64,000 bases of DNA from Chthoniobacterales bacterium (GTDB taxonomy: Bacteria; Verrucomicrobiota; Verrucomicrobiia; Chthoniobacterales; UBA6821), in NCBI GenBank assembly GCA_019747895.1, contig JAIEQF010000013.1:1-64000 (forward strand), given 5' to 3'. The notes under the pieces were generated by a model. The model was not told the DNA's origin and ran no database searches. It was given only the letters and a program-made list of their open reading frames with translations. Positions 42,858-52,398 of the stretch are shown here, piece after piece. Position numbers and translations under genes: made by a program. Within the stretch, counting starts at the first letter, position 1. Each line of letters starts with the position of its first letter.

Positions 42858-45449
42858 ATGAAGATGGATAAACAAGTTAGCAACTACGAACTGCCAACTA
42901 CGAACTGCGAACCGCCGTTGCGAAGCAACGGCCTAACTCCTATGATGCAGCAATATCATTTGCTGCGACGTGATCTGCCTCCAGATACGTTCTTGTTATT
43001 TCGTTTGGGAGATTTTTATGAAATGTTTTTGGAGGATGCTGTGGAAGCCGCTCCTATCCTCAATGTGGCGCTCACCAAGAGGGGAGAGACCCCGATGTGT
43101 GGCGTTCCATATCATGCAGCGCGTGGGTATCTCGAAAAATTATTGCGTGCTGGAAAGCGAGTAGCTCTCTGCGAGCAAGTCGGAGAGGTTCAGGCCGGCA
43201 AGCTGGTCAAACGGGAGATTACGCGCATCTTGAGTCCTGGCACTTTAGAAGATGTTGGGCTGGAAGAGGGGGAACATAATTTCACGGCTGTGATTTTTCC
43301 AATGAAGTCACTCGATCGCGCAGCGATCGCTTACGGTCTCGCATACGCTGATGTCAGCACCGGAGAATTTTTTGTCACCGCGCTTCCTCATGAAGAGGGG
43401 CTCCTGAATGAATTAGCGGCCATTTCTCCTGCTGAAATACTGGCGCCACGAAGCTGGGAAGATTCCTTAAAAAACATCAAAGGACGATGGCCTCGCTTAG
43501 AGTTCTTAGACGATTATCTTTTTGATGAATTGGGAAGCGCGGAAATGTTGCGTTCTCATTTCAAAGTTCAGTCACTCGATGGTTTTGGATGCGGTGATCT
43601 CCAAGGTGGCATCGTGGCTGCTGGGGCACTCATTCATTATCTCACGCGACATCTGCGTCGTGATGTTGCTCACCTGGTTTCCTTGAAGCCCTACCGCCAT
43701 CACGACTATTTGCTGATTGATACCGCCACACAATCACATTTAGAATTAGTCTCTTCGCGCTCCGGACAAGCGATGACGTTGTTTTCGGCGCTCCATCGCG
43801 CCAAGACCCCAATGGGAAGCCGGCTTTTGCGCGATTGGATTTTACATCCGCTCTGTGACCGTGCTGCGATTGAAGCGCGGCAAGAGGTGATCGCTCTTTT
43901 ATTAGATCAACCACTTTCTTTAAAAGAACTGCGTGAAGCCTTCGCTGGCATTCGAGATATCGAACGTTCTGTTTCTCGCTTGAGTCAAAACTCAGGTAAT
44001 GCTCGCGATCTGGCAGCCCTGGGAAGCTCATTGGGAGCCATTCCGAACCTCCGTGAACTTCTTGAAAAAACGAAGAGTGCCTCTCGATGTGACGCTCCTT
44101 TGCTAACATCGCTCACTTTAGGACTGCACGACTTAAAGGACCTTCGAATCACTTTGGAACGCGCCATTGTCGAAGAGCCTCCAGCGGTCACGAAAGAGGG
44201 AGGGATGATCCGTGCAGGATTTGATCCGATGTTGGATGAATTGCGCGCTGCTTCCACCGAAGGAAAAGAATGGATTGCGAGCTTGCAGGAAAAAGAAATT
44301 CAACGGACCGGAATCAAGTCGCTTAAGGTCCGCTTTAACGCTGTCTTTGGATATTTTATTGAAGTGACGACAGCAAATCTTGGACAAGTCCCAGCTGATT
44401 ATCATCGCAAGCAGACGACAGCTAATGGCGAGCGTTTCATCACACCCGAGCTCAAAGAAATGGAAGGAAAAATTTTGGGAGCGCAAGAGCGATCGTGTGC
44501 TTTGGAGTTGCAGCTTTTTCAACAACTGAGAGCCGCCGTTTTGGAGGAGCTTTCTCTCATTCAAGAAGCAGCCAAAGCTGCTGGAACCTTGGATCTGTTG
44601 GCATCCCTTGCTGAGACGGCTCGCTTGTTTGGTTATGGCCGTCCTCAATTTGAGGAAGGAGGTCGCTTTTTTGTGAAAGAGGGAAGGCATCCTGTCTTGG
44701 ATCAAATGACGCGCGAAAAAAGTTTTGTGCCTAACGACACCAATCTGGATGCCGCGTCGCATCGCATGGCGATTATCACTGGCCCCAACATGGCTGGTAA
44801 ATCGACCTACCTCAAACAGGTGGCGCTGCTCACGATCATGGCGCAAATGGGAAGTTATGTTCCTGCGGAGCAGATGAAGCTTGGTTTAGTCGATCGTCTC
44901 TTCACGCGCGTGGGAGCTAGTGATGATCTCTCTCGAGGTCAATCAACGTTTATGGTCGAGATGAATGAGACTGCGAACATTCTTCATAATGCGACCGAGC
45001 GAAGCCTGGTGCTGCTGGATGAAATTGGGCGTGGCACCGCAACCTTTGATGGATTGTCGCTTGCATGGAGCATTGCAGAATACCTCCATGATGTTACCCA
45101 AGCACGCACGATGTTTGCAACGCACTATCATGAGCTTCCTGACTTGGCCCGCACGCGTTCTGGTGTGATGAACTTGAATGTTGCCGTGCGCGAGTATCAA
45201 GATGAGATCATTTTCCTGCACAAAATTGTCGAGGGAGCGGCCGATCGAAGTTATGGCATTCAAGTGGCTCGTCTCGCTGGTGTGCCACCGATGGTCATTG
45301 AGCGAGCCAAAGAAATTTTAACTAATTTAGAAAAAGCAGAACTTAATGCTGATGGCCGCCCTCAGCTCGCGGGACGCGAAATCCCATTTCGTCCTCGACG
45401 TCCTCGCGCTCGTCAGGAGGAAGAGGGGCCAATGTTGTTTGAACTGTGA
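42858..45449 (+). CDS. mutS: DNA mismatch repair protein MutS
   Basis: The 863-residue protein recognises mismatches. The mismatch-binding domain has the LLFRLGDFYEMF motif with the conserved Phe-x-Glu, the ATPase has Walker A GPNMAGKST at 642-650, the DLSRGQSTFMVEM loop and LLDEIGRGTATFDG, and the C-terminal helix-turn-helix is present. The normal MutS start (TPMMQQYHLL) corresponds to an ATG at 42942; the frame stays open to 42858 through a heptamer array and hairpin, giving 28 extra residues that are probably leader. mutL is not in the window. Confidence 0.96.
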   Translation: MKMDKQVSNYELPTTNCEPPLRSNGLTPMMQQYHLLRRDLPPDTFLLFRLGDFYEMFLEDAVEAAPILNVALTKRGETPMCGVPYHAARGYLEKLLRAGKRVALCEQVGEVQAGKLVKREITRILSPGTLEDVGLEEGEHNFTAVIFPMKSLDRAAIAYGLAYADVSTGEFFVTALPHEEGLLNELAAISPAEILAPRSWEDSLKNIKGRWPRLEFLDDYLFDELGSAEMLRSHFKVQSLDGFGCGDLQGGIVAAGALIHYLTRHLRRDVAHLVSLKPYRHHDYLLIDTATQSHLELVSSRSGQAMTLFSALHRAKTPMGSRLLRDWILHPLCDRAAIEARQEVIALLLDQPLSLKELREAFAGIRDIERSVSRLSQNSGNARDLAALGSSLGAIPNLRELLEKTKSASRCDAPLLTSLTLGLHDLKDLRITLERAIVEEPPAVTKEGGMIRAGFDPMLDELRAASTEGKEWIASLQEKEIQRTGIKSLKVRFNAVFGYFIEVTTANLGQVPADYHRKQTTANGERFITPELKEMEGKILGAQERSCALELQLFQQLRAAVLEELSLIQEAAKAAGTLDLLASLAETARLFGYGRPQFEEGGRFFVKEGRHPVLDQMTREKSFVPNDTNLDAASHRMAIITGPNMAGKSTYLKQVALLTIMAQMGSYVPAEQMKLGLVDRLFTRVGASDDLSRGQSTFMVEMNETANILHNATERSLVLLDEIGRGTATFDGLSLAWSIAEYLHDVTQARTMFATHYHELPDLARTRSGVMNLNVAVREYQDEIIFLHKIVEGAADRSYGIQVARLAGVPPMVIERAKEILTNLEKAELNADGRPQLAGREIPFRPRRPRARQEEEGPMLFEL
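42880..42931 (+). repeat. Heptamer array and GAA-loop hairpin at the mutS start
   Basis: Units of the type CAACTACGAACTGC repeat with a seven-base period, followed by CCGTTGC-GAA-GCAACGG (42915-42931), a perfect hairpin of the stable GCGAAGC kind. Two further units (CTGTAGT, CTGTAAC) precede the ATG at 42858. Confidence 0.7.
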
Positions 45450-45481
45450 TGAGGTAATGATAATTTTCAAAAAACCAATTT

Positions 45482-48400
45482 ATGAAAGTCCCCTTTTTTT
45501 TAATCTTTTTAGCTTGTGAAATTTTTATAGGAACCCTTGCTCTTCGAGCTCAAGACGACGATGTTCAGAAGGTATCATTAGGAGGGGAAAATTCTCCGTT
45601 AATGGTGTTTGATTTTAAAAAACGGACTGACCCAGAAGGAAAAGAAAAAGAGGGGGAGAGAGAACCTTTGCTTTTTAACGAGCAGGAGCATCAGCATGAA
45701 AGAGAAGCAACCGACAACGAGAACAACTATTTTTATGCAGAGGATACGAGCGCTGATGAGAAGGAACCGGGTTCCTCAAAAATAAAAACAGAAGAACCAG
45801 CTTTGGTGCTCAAGATTTTTAATCGCGGTTATCTGAAGTTGGATGGTGTTGAGTTTGAAGCTGTAGCAGGACCATCGAGGGGAAAGCAAAGCAGAACATA
45901 TAATTCTTTAGTACAAAAGATCGCCCAATATCAAAAATTAAAAACGGAAGGGAGACAACAAGAAGTATTACTCTCATTTTTGAAAGAACTCGCTGATGCG
46001 AGTCAAAAATATATTCTTAAAAAAGAGGGATCCCTTTTTAAGGAAAGACAAAAACTTAAACCTTCTTCTGATAGAACAGAACGTTCTTACAAGCGCATAG
46101 ATGCTTGTAATCTTTTATTAAATGGGATCACTGCGGAACGACTGAGACTCGACAATTCAGAAAACACCGTCTGTTGGAGTCCTTTGCCGGGGCGTCGTTT
46201 TCAAGCGCATCATATAAGGGATTATCAAAGTAATTTTGCTGCTGGAATGATTTCATCTCTAGACCGTTTTCTACTCAATGCGCCATCATCCAAAGAATTC
46301 GTTTTTAAACCAGAACTTCCTAATAAGCAGCTTACAGAACTTAATGCAAAACAATTAGGCTTTTCAAGAGCATTAATAGCAACCGGAGTAACGGAACAAG
46401 AAGCCAATTTGTTAGGAAGAGAGTTGGCTACTTTTAAACTTGCTCAGTTAATAGGATGTAAGCTTGTTCCGGAAGTTATTCCTACTGCCATTGGTCCCAA
46501 AGGAAATCAAAAAATTGGCAATGCACAACAATACCTTTGCGGAGAACAGCTTTATGAAGAAAGAGTAAGAGATCTTTCTCCAGAGGAGTTAACTGTGTTC
46601 TTTGGCACTATAGAACAGGCCAACGAGTATTTAGCAGAGGTTGCTTCTGGAGCAAGTGCCCCCCTAGATGGGTGGAAACTCTGCTTTCCAGATTCTTTAG
46701 AAGAGGTGAGTAGAGAAAAGGCTCTCTTGGAGAAGGGGAAAGAGATTACCATGGAAAGAGCTTTGGAATTAGCTTATCAAGGAAAACTTTCATTCCAAAT
46801 AAAAGAGCTTTGTTCTATCAACCACGATATTGACTTGACCGATCCAGTGATTCAAAGGTCACTTTCTAATATTCAACTGCTCCACCTCATCACAGGAGAA
46901 CTAGATCCTAATCTCCAAAATTTTATTTTTCTTAAAGATGAGCATGGTCATTGGAAGGCTTATAGCATTGATCACACCTTCTCATTTCCTAGCTACTTTA
47001 CGGAGATCAATGACCAATTCTTAGAAGCTCTAAAAAATGAAAAACTAGTACGGCATGTTTTAAAAACACCTCTTCTTATTGATGAGCAAATGGGGGAAGC
47101 AATTTTAGCCTTAACTCCTGAAGGGATTGAAAGCGCTCTTGAAGATACCAGACTAACAACAGCAGAAATAGAAGCCACAAAAAGGCGTGTGGTTCTATTG
47201 CAACAATATATTAAAATAGAAAGAGATTCGGGCGGATATGTTAGAAGTCCGGCAGAGGATCAAACAGAAGAAGACAAAGCTCCATTGCTCGCTGGTCTAT
47301 CTCATGAGAACTTCCTTGTGTGGGGAGAAAAAACTTATGAAATATTAAAAGTACATCCCGAAAGAAGTTATTTGGGAAAAGCGTTAGAAGTCAAAGAACA
47401 AAAAGAAAAAGAACTTCAAGCGATTTTAGCGGGAAAAAGTCGACTAAACAAAAGAGATGGTGAATCAGAGCAAAAAGAAAAATTAGCATCAGCTCTTCAA
47501 CCAAACTCGCATCAAATTTCTATTTTTGAATTTGAAGGAAGAAAACATTCGGCTTCTGAGAGCGAGGCTGATGATGAGCTAGAAAGAAACAATTCACAAA
47601 CTTCAGAAGAGACAAAAAAAACAGTCTTAAAAAATTTTACTTCCGCGGTGGAAAATAAACTTTATTACCAATTTGATTATTTGAGAAATAGAGTAGGAGA
47701 TATTCATAGATGGCCTCTTTTTTCTCCCTTAAAATATTGGTCATCGGAGATTCTTCCGCAAGAGGCACAGCAGCTGATTTTTAATACTAATTCATTGCGA
47801 TCTCAAGCAGAGCAGATGGAAGAGGTGACGCGGAGTCTTCTTGCACAACTTACCAACAAAAATCCTCTCTCCATGCTCAATCATGATTTATGGAAAAATC
47901 TTATAAAGCAGCTTGGGGAGACAGAAACGGCTTGGAGCAATGCCGCTCAAGCTTTAGAAGGTGAGCAGAAGTCCTTGCCTGCTGCTTTGAGTTCTTCAAG
48001 ACAAAGTTACTTTGAGGAAGCTAAAAACAAAAAAGAGGCTGTTGCTATTGAGCTTCTTTGGGCACAGGTTTACCATGCAGAGCATAAGGCTAAAGCTGCT
48101 TTAGATCAGCAGCACTCTTATTCTCAAGGAGCTCTTAAAAAGATCGGCAAGGCACAGCAAGCATGGAGGATACTTATCTCAAATTTGACTCCTTTTTCGA
48201 GAACTCCGAATTCTGTAAAAATATGGAAAAAACAGTTTGAAATTGCAGCCTCCTTAAAAAGTGAGTATTCGGAGTTTTTTTCCCATTGGTTGAAGGCAAT
48301 CAAACTGCGACATGCAAGCACAGATCCGTTACTATATCCTATAACCCTTAGTGAATATAAGTCTGATGAGGGAAAAGTTTGGGACGACTTCCTCAATCAT

Positions 48401-49378
48401 GTTTATAAAATGATAGAAGCTCCTAATCTTGATGAGCAGCAGTTATGGAATGAGGTTATTCAAGAAATCTCATTTCAAAAACTTTATCTCTTGGCCGAAC
48501 AGGCTACTACTCATGTTCGTGAGGTTCAACAGGAGGTCAATTGGTTTGCTCAAGACAAGATTATCCAGACAGAAACTCATATTGCTAACATGAGGAGGTT
48601 TGGATATCCCGTGACTTATGTCGAGTTAATGAGTGTAGCTAATATTGATGTTGAAAAATTAGCGGAACTTTGTGAGGTGTGGGAACAGTTAAAAAAGGCA
48701 AACCAATTGGAAAAAAAAGCATGGGGAGCAGTCATCGAGCTTGCAAGTAAATTGGCTCCTAACAAAAACTTTAAACATGAAAAACCCTTGCAAGATCAAA
48801 ATGAGCAGTCCCGTGTTGCCTGGGTTTTGTTTCAGGCTCGACAATTAGAATCTCAGGGAGCTCGTACCAAGGCAAAGTTTCACGAATTAGATGACTCGCG
48901 GGCCGGCTCCCCTTTTCTTGTTGATCAGGATGACGATGGGGGACTTATTCCCGCCGCAAAGTTGCATCGGTTTCAAAAAGCAATTGATAATTCTCCACTA
49001 GATCAAGTTGGTTATCAGTTGAAAAAAATAAAAAATCTATGTGAGGAAAACATGAAGATCGCAGCATTATGTGATCTAACGCGATGGAAACCAACCTTTC
49101 CCTCCGTCCAATTAACGAGGCTTCAAGAAATGTCGGAACCAGGACGAGATTTTCTCCTTGTGAGCCTTTATGAAGAAGCAATCATGAAATCTTTTTTTCA
49201 TCAAATAGATGATTTTCCTCATTGCCTCAACTATAAAACGCTTTTAGAAGAAATGTTAGATGGAGTATCTGATGAGATAAAAGAAGAGTGGGATCAATCT
49301 CTTCAAAACATGAAAGCATTACAACTAGAGAGTAAGGAATTATTAGATCGATTAGCCTTGCTTCGAGGATTTAAATAG
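45482..49378 (+). CDS. Large secreted protein with PI3/4-kinase-like core, candidate effector
   Basis: The 1298-residue protein has a signal peptide (about 1-23) and an acidic linker to residue 105. Residues about 235-580 show the order of a PI3/PI4-kinase-like fold: K276 in FVFKPELP, E314 in LLGRELATFKLAQLIG followed by KLVPEVIPTAIG, the catalytic-loop pattern D475-P-N-L-Q-N480 in ITGELDPNLQNFIF, and the metal motif D497 in SIDHTFSFP. Related kinases act as translocated effectors in Legionella and occur in eukaryotes. Residues 600-1298 are mostly helical and coiled-coil-like. NSPLMVF near residue 37 is shared with the disrupted gene at 34472-35330. Activity on lipid or protein is unknown. 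Confidence 0.65.
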   Translation: MKVPFFLIFLACEIFIGTLALRAQDDDVQKVSLGGENSPLMVFDFKKRTDPEGKEKEGEREPLLFNEQEHQHEREATDNENNYFYAEDTSADEKEPGSSKIKTEEPALVLKIFNRGYLKLDGVEFEAVAGPSRGKQSRTYNSLVQKIAQYQKLKTEGRQQEVLLSFLKELADASQKYILKKEGSLFKERQKLKPSSDRTERSYKRIDACNLLLNGITAERLRLDNSENTVCWSPLPGRRFQAHHIRDYQSNFAAGMISSLDRFLLNAPSSKEFVFKPELPNKQLTELNAKQLGFSRALIATGVTEQEANLLGRELATFKLAQLIGCKLVPEVIPTAIGPKGNQKIGNAQQYLCGEQLYEERVRDLSPEELTVFFGTIEQANEYLAEVASGASAPLDGWKLCFPDSLEEVSREKALLEKGKEITMERALELAYQGKLSFQIKELCSINHDIDLTDPVIQRSLSNIQLLHLITGELDPNLQNFIFLKDEHGHWKAYSIDHTFSFPSYFTEINDQFLEALKNEKLVRHVLKTPLLIDEQMGEAILALTPEGIESALEDTRLTTAEIEATKRRVVLLQQYIKIERDSGGYVRSPAEDQTEEDKAPLLAGLSHENFLVWGEKTYEILKVHPERSYLGKALEVKEQKEKELQAILAGKSRLNKRDGESEQKEKLASALQPNSHQISIFEFEGRKHSASESEADDELERNNSQTSEETKKTVLKNFTSAVENKLYYQFDYLRNRVGDIHRWPLFSPLKYWSSEILPQEAQQLIFNTNSLRSQAEQMEEVTRSLLAQLTNKNPLSMLNHDLWKNLIKQLGETETAWSNAAQALEGEQKSLPAALSSSRQSYFEEAKNKKEAVAIELLWAQVYHAEHKAKAALDQQHSYSQGALKKIGKAQQAWRILISNLTPFSRTPNSVKIWKKQFEIAASLKSEYSEFFSHWLKAIKLRHASTDPLLYPITLSEYKSDEGKVWDDFLNHVYKMIEAPNLDEQQLWNEVIQEISFQKLYLLAEQATTHVREVQQEVNWFAQDKIIQTETHIANMRRFGYPVTYVELMSVANIDVEKLAELCEVWEQLKKANQLEKKAWGAVIELASKLAPNKNFKHEKPLQDQNEQSRVAWVLFQARQLESQGARTKAKFHELDDSRAGSPFLVDQDDDGGLIPAAKLHRFQKAIDNSPLDQVGYQLKKIKNLCEENMKIAALCDLTRWKPTFPSVQLTRLQEMSEPGRDFLLVSLYEEAIMKSFFHQIDDFPHCLNYKTLLEEMLDGVSDEIKEEWDQSLQNMKALQLESKELLDRLALLRGFK

Positions 49379-49447
49379 AAGCGTGCTGAATAACATTTCT
49401 CCATGTTCTTTTGTAGATAATCTTTCTGTTTTAGGTTATTTTATCCC

Positions 49448-51046
49448 ATGGCTAAAAAGATTTCTTCTTCACAATCCTTTCAACAAGGCAAAATTATTAT
49501 TCTCGATTTTGGATCGCAATACACGCAGGTGATTGCGCGACGCGTTCGCGAGTCTCAAATTTTTTCGGAGGTCTTGCCTCATACCGTCAAAGCATCACAA
49601 CTTGCCAACGATCCTGCTATTTGCGGTATCATTTTATCAGGAGGTCCTGCGAGCGTTTATGGAGCTAAGGCCCCAGCTCTGGATAAAAAAATCTATCAAT
49701 TAGGAATTCCAATTTTAGGAATTTGTTATGGCATGCAGCTCTTGGCTCATGACTTGGGTGGCAAGGTGGCTCGTTCAGCGCACCGTGAATATGGGCAGGG
49801 TCAACTCACGGTCAAAAAGCCAGGACTTCTTTTCAAAAAGTTGAGTCGCAAACTGGATGTTTGGAACAGTCATGGAGATCGCATCGAAAAATTGCCAAAA
49901 GGCTTTGTCGCATTGGGAACCACTGAAAATGCGCCTCACGCGGTCATTGGTGATGAGAAGCGTCACATTTATGGATTACAGTTTCATCCCGAGGTGGCCC
50001 ATACACCTCAAGGAAAAGAAATTTTAAATAATTTTCTTTTTGAAATTTGTCGTTGTCCTGCAACGTGGACCATGGGCTCTTTTATTGAGGATGCCTGCCA
50101 AAAAATTCGCGCGCAGGTTGGAAATGGGCGCGTTATTTTAGGACTCAGTGGCGGTGTTGATTCTTCGGTGGCTGCAGCCTTAATTCACAAAGCGATTGGA
50201 GATCAGTTGACTTGTATCTTTGTTGATAATGGATTGCTTCGCGCTGGAGAGCGTAAGGCGGTGGAGGATCTTTTTGAGCGTAATTTTAAGATGAAGCTCA
50301 AAGTGGCTTCAGCAGAAAAACAGTTTCTCTCCAAACTCCGCGGAGTGAGCGATCCAGAACGGAAGCGAAAAATTATTGGAAAGGAATTCATTCAGGTTTT
50401 TGAGAAGTGTGCGTTAGACTTGCAGCGTTCTTCTAAAAAAACGGTGGCTCCTTTTAAATTCTTGGCGCAAGGAACACTTTATCCTGACGTCATCGAGAGT
50501 GTGCCTATTGGCGATAATCCAGCAGCCTTGATCAAGAGCCATCACAATGTGGGAGGTCTTCCCAAAAATATGAAAATGGAGCTCGTGGAGCCACTCCGCC
50601 AGCTCTTCAAGGATGAAGTGCGCGAAGTTGGGCGCGAGCTCGGTTTGCCACGCGAAGTCGTCGATCGTCAACCGTTCCCAGGTCCTGGACTTGCGGTGCG
50701 CGTCATCGGGACAATCACTCCAAGCCGTCTCAAAATCTTGCGCGCTGCTGATGCCATCGTGATTGAAGAAATGAGAGCCTCCGATTGGTATTACAAAGTT
50801 TGGCAATCATTTGCCGTCTTGCTTCCCGTCCAATCAGTCGGTGTCATGGGAGATGAACGGACTTATGATTACACAATCGCTCTTCGTGTCGTGGAGAGCC
50901 AAGATGGCATGACGGCCAACTGGGTTGATCTTCCTAGTGCGCTCCTTGGAAAAATTTCGAGCCGCATTATCAATGAAGTGAAGGGTGTGAATCGATGTGT
51001 CTATGATATATCGAATAAGCCACCAGCGACGATCGAATGGGAATAA
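49448..51046 (+). CDS. guaA: GMP synthase (glutamine-hydrolysing)
   Basis: The 532-residue enzyme makes GMP from XMP. The amidotransferase domain has [17 protein letters not shown] near 19-35 (core DFGSQYTQ), [10 protein letters not shown], the nucleophile C93 in GICYGMQ and the HPEV triad element. The ATP pyrophosphatase domain has [10 protein letters not shown] near 234 and the C-terminal dimerisation domain ends [17 protein letters not shown]. Length is normal. A family 1 repeat begins at the stop codon. Confidence 0.97.
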   Translation: MAKKISSSQSFQQGKIIILDFGSQYTQVIARRVRESQIFSEVLPHTVKASQLANDPAICGIILSGGPASVYGAKAPALDKKIYQLGIPILGICYGMQLLAHDLGGKVARSAHREYGQGQLTVKKPGLLFKKLSRKLDVWNSHGDRIEKLPKGFVALGTTENAPHAVIGDEKRHIYGLQFHPEVAHTPQGKEILNNFLFEICRCPATWTMGSFIEDACQKIRAQVGNGRVILGLSGGVDSSVAAALIHKAIGDQLTCIFVDNGLLRAGERKAVEDLFERNFKMKLKVASAEKQFLSKLRGVSDPERKRKIIGKEFIQVFEKCALDLQRSSKKTVAPFKFLAQGTLYPDVIESVPIGDNPAALIKSHHNVGGLPKNMKMELVEPLRQLFKDEVREVGRELGLPREVVDRQPFPGPGLAVRVIGTITPSRLKILRAADAIVIEEMRASDWYYKVWQSFAVLLPVQSVGVMGDERTYDYTIALRVVESQDGMTANWVDLPSALLGKISSRIINEVKGVNRCVYDISNKPPATIEWE

Positions 51047-51192
51047 AAACGAGCTTGCTCGTTCTACTAAGGGCGCGAAGGGCTGCGTTGCGCCGGTGCT
51101 CGCCTTCGTCGAGTATTTCCATATACACTCCTCGTCTGTGCGCCGTCGCGCCTTGCCCTTCATCACCCTTAGCGAACGATCAAACTCGTTTT
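51046..51192 (+). repeat. Family 1 copy E after guaA
   Basis: The left arm AAAACGAGCTTGCTCGTTC is answered by GATCAAACTCGTTTT, and CTACTAAGGGCG by CACCCTTAGCG. Inner arms read GAAGGGC/GCCCTTC, a compensated change relative to GAAGAGC/GCTCTTC in copies A and C. The core keeps CCGGTGCTCGC, TCGAGTATT and ATATACACTC. Confidence 0.88.
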
Positions 51193-51202
51193 CATCATTT
51201 GT

Positions 51203-51281
51203 GAGTTCTATCTGCTGCAGCGAATTCCTAAACCATTATTTTTCTTTTATTCATTGTCCTGCATCTGCAGTAGCGAATTTC
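51203..51281 (+). repeat. Family 1 fragments
   Basis: GTTCTATCTGCTGCAGCGAA looks like the two end arms joined without a core, and TTGTCCTGCATCTGCAGTAG followed by CGAATTT (51252-51281) is a right end similar to that of copy F. These indicate deletion derivatives of the element. Confidence 0.5.
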
Positions 51282-51300
51282 TACGCGTGGTGAATTTTTT

Positions 51301-51332
51301 CCTGTAGCCTGCAGCCTGTAGCCTGTAGCCTG
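51301..51332 (+). repeat. Tandem CCTGTAG heptamers in the coaD leader
   Basis: Four CCTGTAG/CCTGCAG units and a partial fifth end six bases before the coaD ATG. The same array precedes the aminotransferase at 63252. No Shine-Dalgarno sequence lies between array and start. Confidence 0.8.
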
Positions 51333-51337
51333 TTTTG

Positions 51338-51832
51338 ATGAAATCAAGAAGAGCTATCTATCCTGGAAGTTTTGATCCGGTGACGAATGGTCATCTCGAT
51401 CTTATTGAGCGGGCGTTGAAAATTTTTGACGAGGTGATCGTAGCAGTGGCTCACAATGCCGAGAAGAAGCCCCTCTTTTCAACGGAAGAACGCATTGATC
51501 TTTTGAAAAAAAGTTTAGGTGATCGTCCAAAGCTCATGGTGGAGCCGTTGGAAGGATTGTTGGTTGATGCCGCAAGAAATAGGGAAGCCTTTGTGGTGAT
51601 TCGAGGATTGCGTGCTGTTTCTGATTTTGAATTTGAATTTCAAATGGCCCTGACCAATCGGCGCCTCGAGCCAAAAGTGGAAACAATTTTTCTAGCGCCT
51701 CGCGAAGACTGTATTTTCCTGAGCTCCAGGATTGTTAAAGAAGTCGCATCCCTTGGTGGGGATGTTAGGGCCTTTGTGCCTGAAGTCGTTAAAAAGAGGT
51801 TACAAAACAAATTTAAAGAAATAAAAAAATAA
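51338..51832 (+). CDS. coaD: Phosphopantetheine adenylyltransferase
   Basis: The 164-residue enzyme makes dephospho-CoA. It shows AIYPGSFDPVTNGHLDLIERA with the nucleotidyltransferase T/HxGH motif (TNGH), the RGLRAVSDFEFEFQMALTNRRL stretch (core RGLRAVSDFE) and the ISSR-like FLSSRIVKEVA. The ATG at 51338 is preferred over a TTG one codon upstream. The leader is a heptamer array. Confidence 0.96.
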   Translation: MKSRRAIYPGSFDPVTNGHLDLIERALKIFDEVIVAVAHNAEKKPLFSTEERIDLLKKSLGDRPKLMVEPLEGLLVDAARNREAFVVIRGLRAVSDFEFEFQMALTNRRLEPKVETIFLAPREDCIFLSSRIVKEVASLGGDVRAFVPEVVKKRLQNKFKEIKK

Positions 51833-51900
51833 CCGCTAAAGTCGCTGAATATTTTTCCTTTTTAGTGTTGTTTCGCGCTTGAAAGGACCATTTTTTTATC

Positions 51901-51928
51901 CCTTCTATCGCTTCCGTCCTTGTGAATT
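51901..51928 (+). repeat. Third copy of the CCTTCTATCGCTTCC leader motif
   Basis: This 28-bp segment matches both arms of the inverted repeat at 28531-28855 and, like the arm before the acyl-CoA dehydrogenase-like gene, lies just upstream of a start codon (51936) after a T-run. Confidence 0.65.
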
Positions 51929-51935
51929 TTTTTTT

Positions 51936-52394
51936 ATGATCTCTGTTCATCTCCATCACATTCCTGAAAATGACTCCCTTCATTTAACAGGAGAAACAAA
52001 CTCCGCAGCACTCGATCTTGAGGAAGCAGGGATAGAAGCAGTCGGTCCGCTTTTTTATGATCTGCAAGTTGGTCTTTCTGATGGCGGTCTTTTTGCCACA
52101 GGAATTCTTTCTCAAACAATGAGGATCACGTGTGTTGGTTGCTTGGAATCGTTTGAGTGGCAGTTCGAGACTAAAGAATTTGCCATGCAAAAAGAACTTT
52201 CCGGATCGGAGTTAGTTGACTTGACCCCGGAAGTGAGAGAAGATATACATCTTCTTCTGCCCATGCATCCCCGATGCACTTTGGGTGGAAATAAATGCCC
52301 AGCACAGTTTCCGCAAAGAGTTGTTCCCTCTTCAAAAAACTCGGAAGTTCGTTCAGTATGGGCGGCACTTGATCAATTAACTAAACCTTCATAA
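51936..52394 (+). CDS. YceD/DUF177 family protein
   Basis: The product of about 152 residues has the DUF177 cysteine pattern CVGCLESFEW near 61-70 and RCTLGGNKCP near 115 in place of the usual second CxxC. The family is linked to 23S rRNA accumulation and is almost always encoded just before rpmF, as here (4 bp gap). The start at 51936 is preceded by a run of nine T and no Shine-Dalgarno sequence; upstream in-frame codons from 51879 are a repeat leader and are left out. Confidence 0.85.
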   Translation: MISVHLHHIPENDSLHLTGETNSAALDLEEAGIEAVGPLFYDLQVGLSDGGLFATGILSQTMRITCVGCLESFEWQFETKEFAMQKELSGSELVDLTPEVREDIHLLLPMHPRCTLGGNKCPAQFPQRVVPSSKNSEVRSVWAALDQLTKPS

Positions 52395-52398
52395 CCTC

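Noticed and set aside
42880-42914. CRISPR-like spacing of short repeats
   Set aside because: Units are 7-mers placed end to end without spacers; there are no cas genes in the window.
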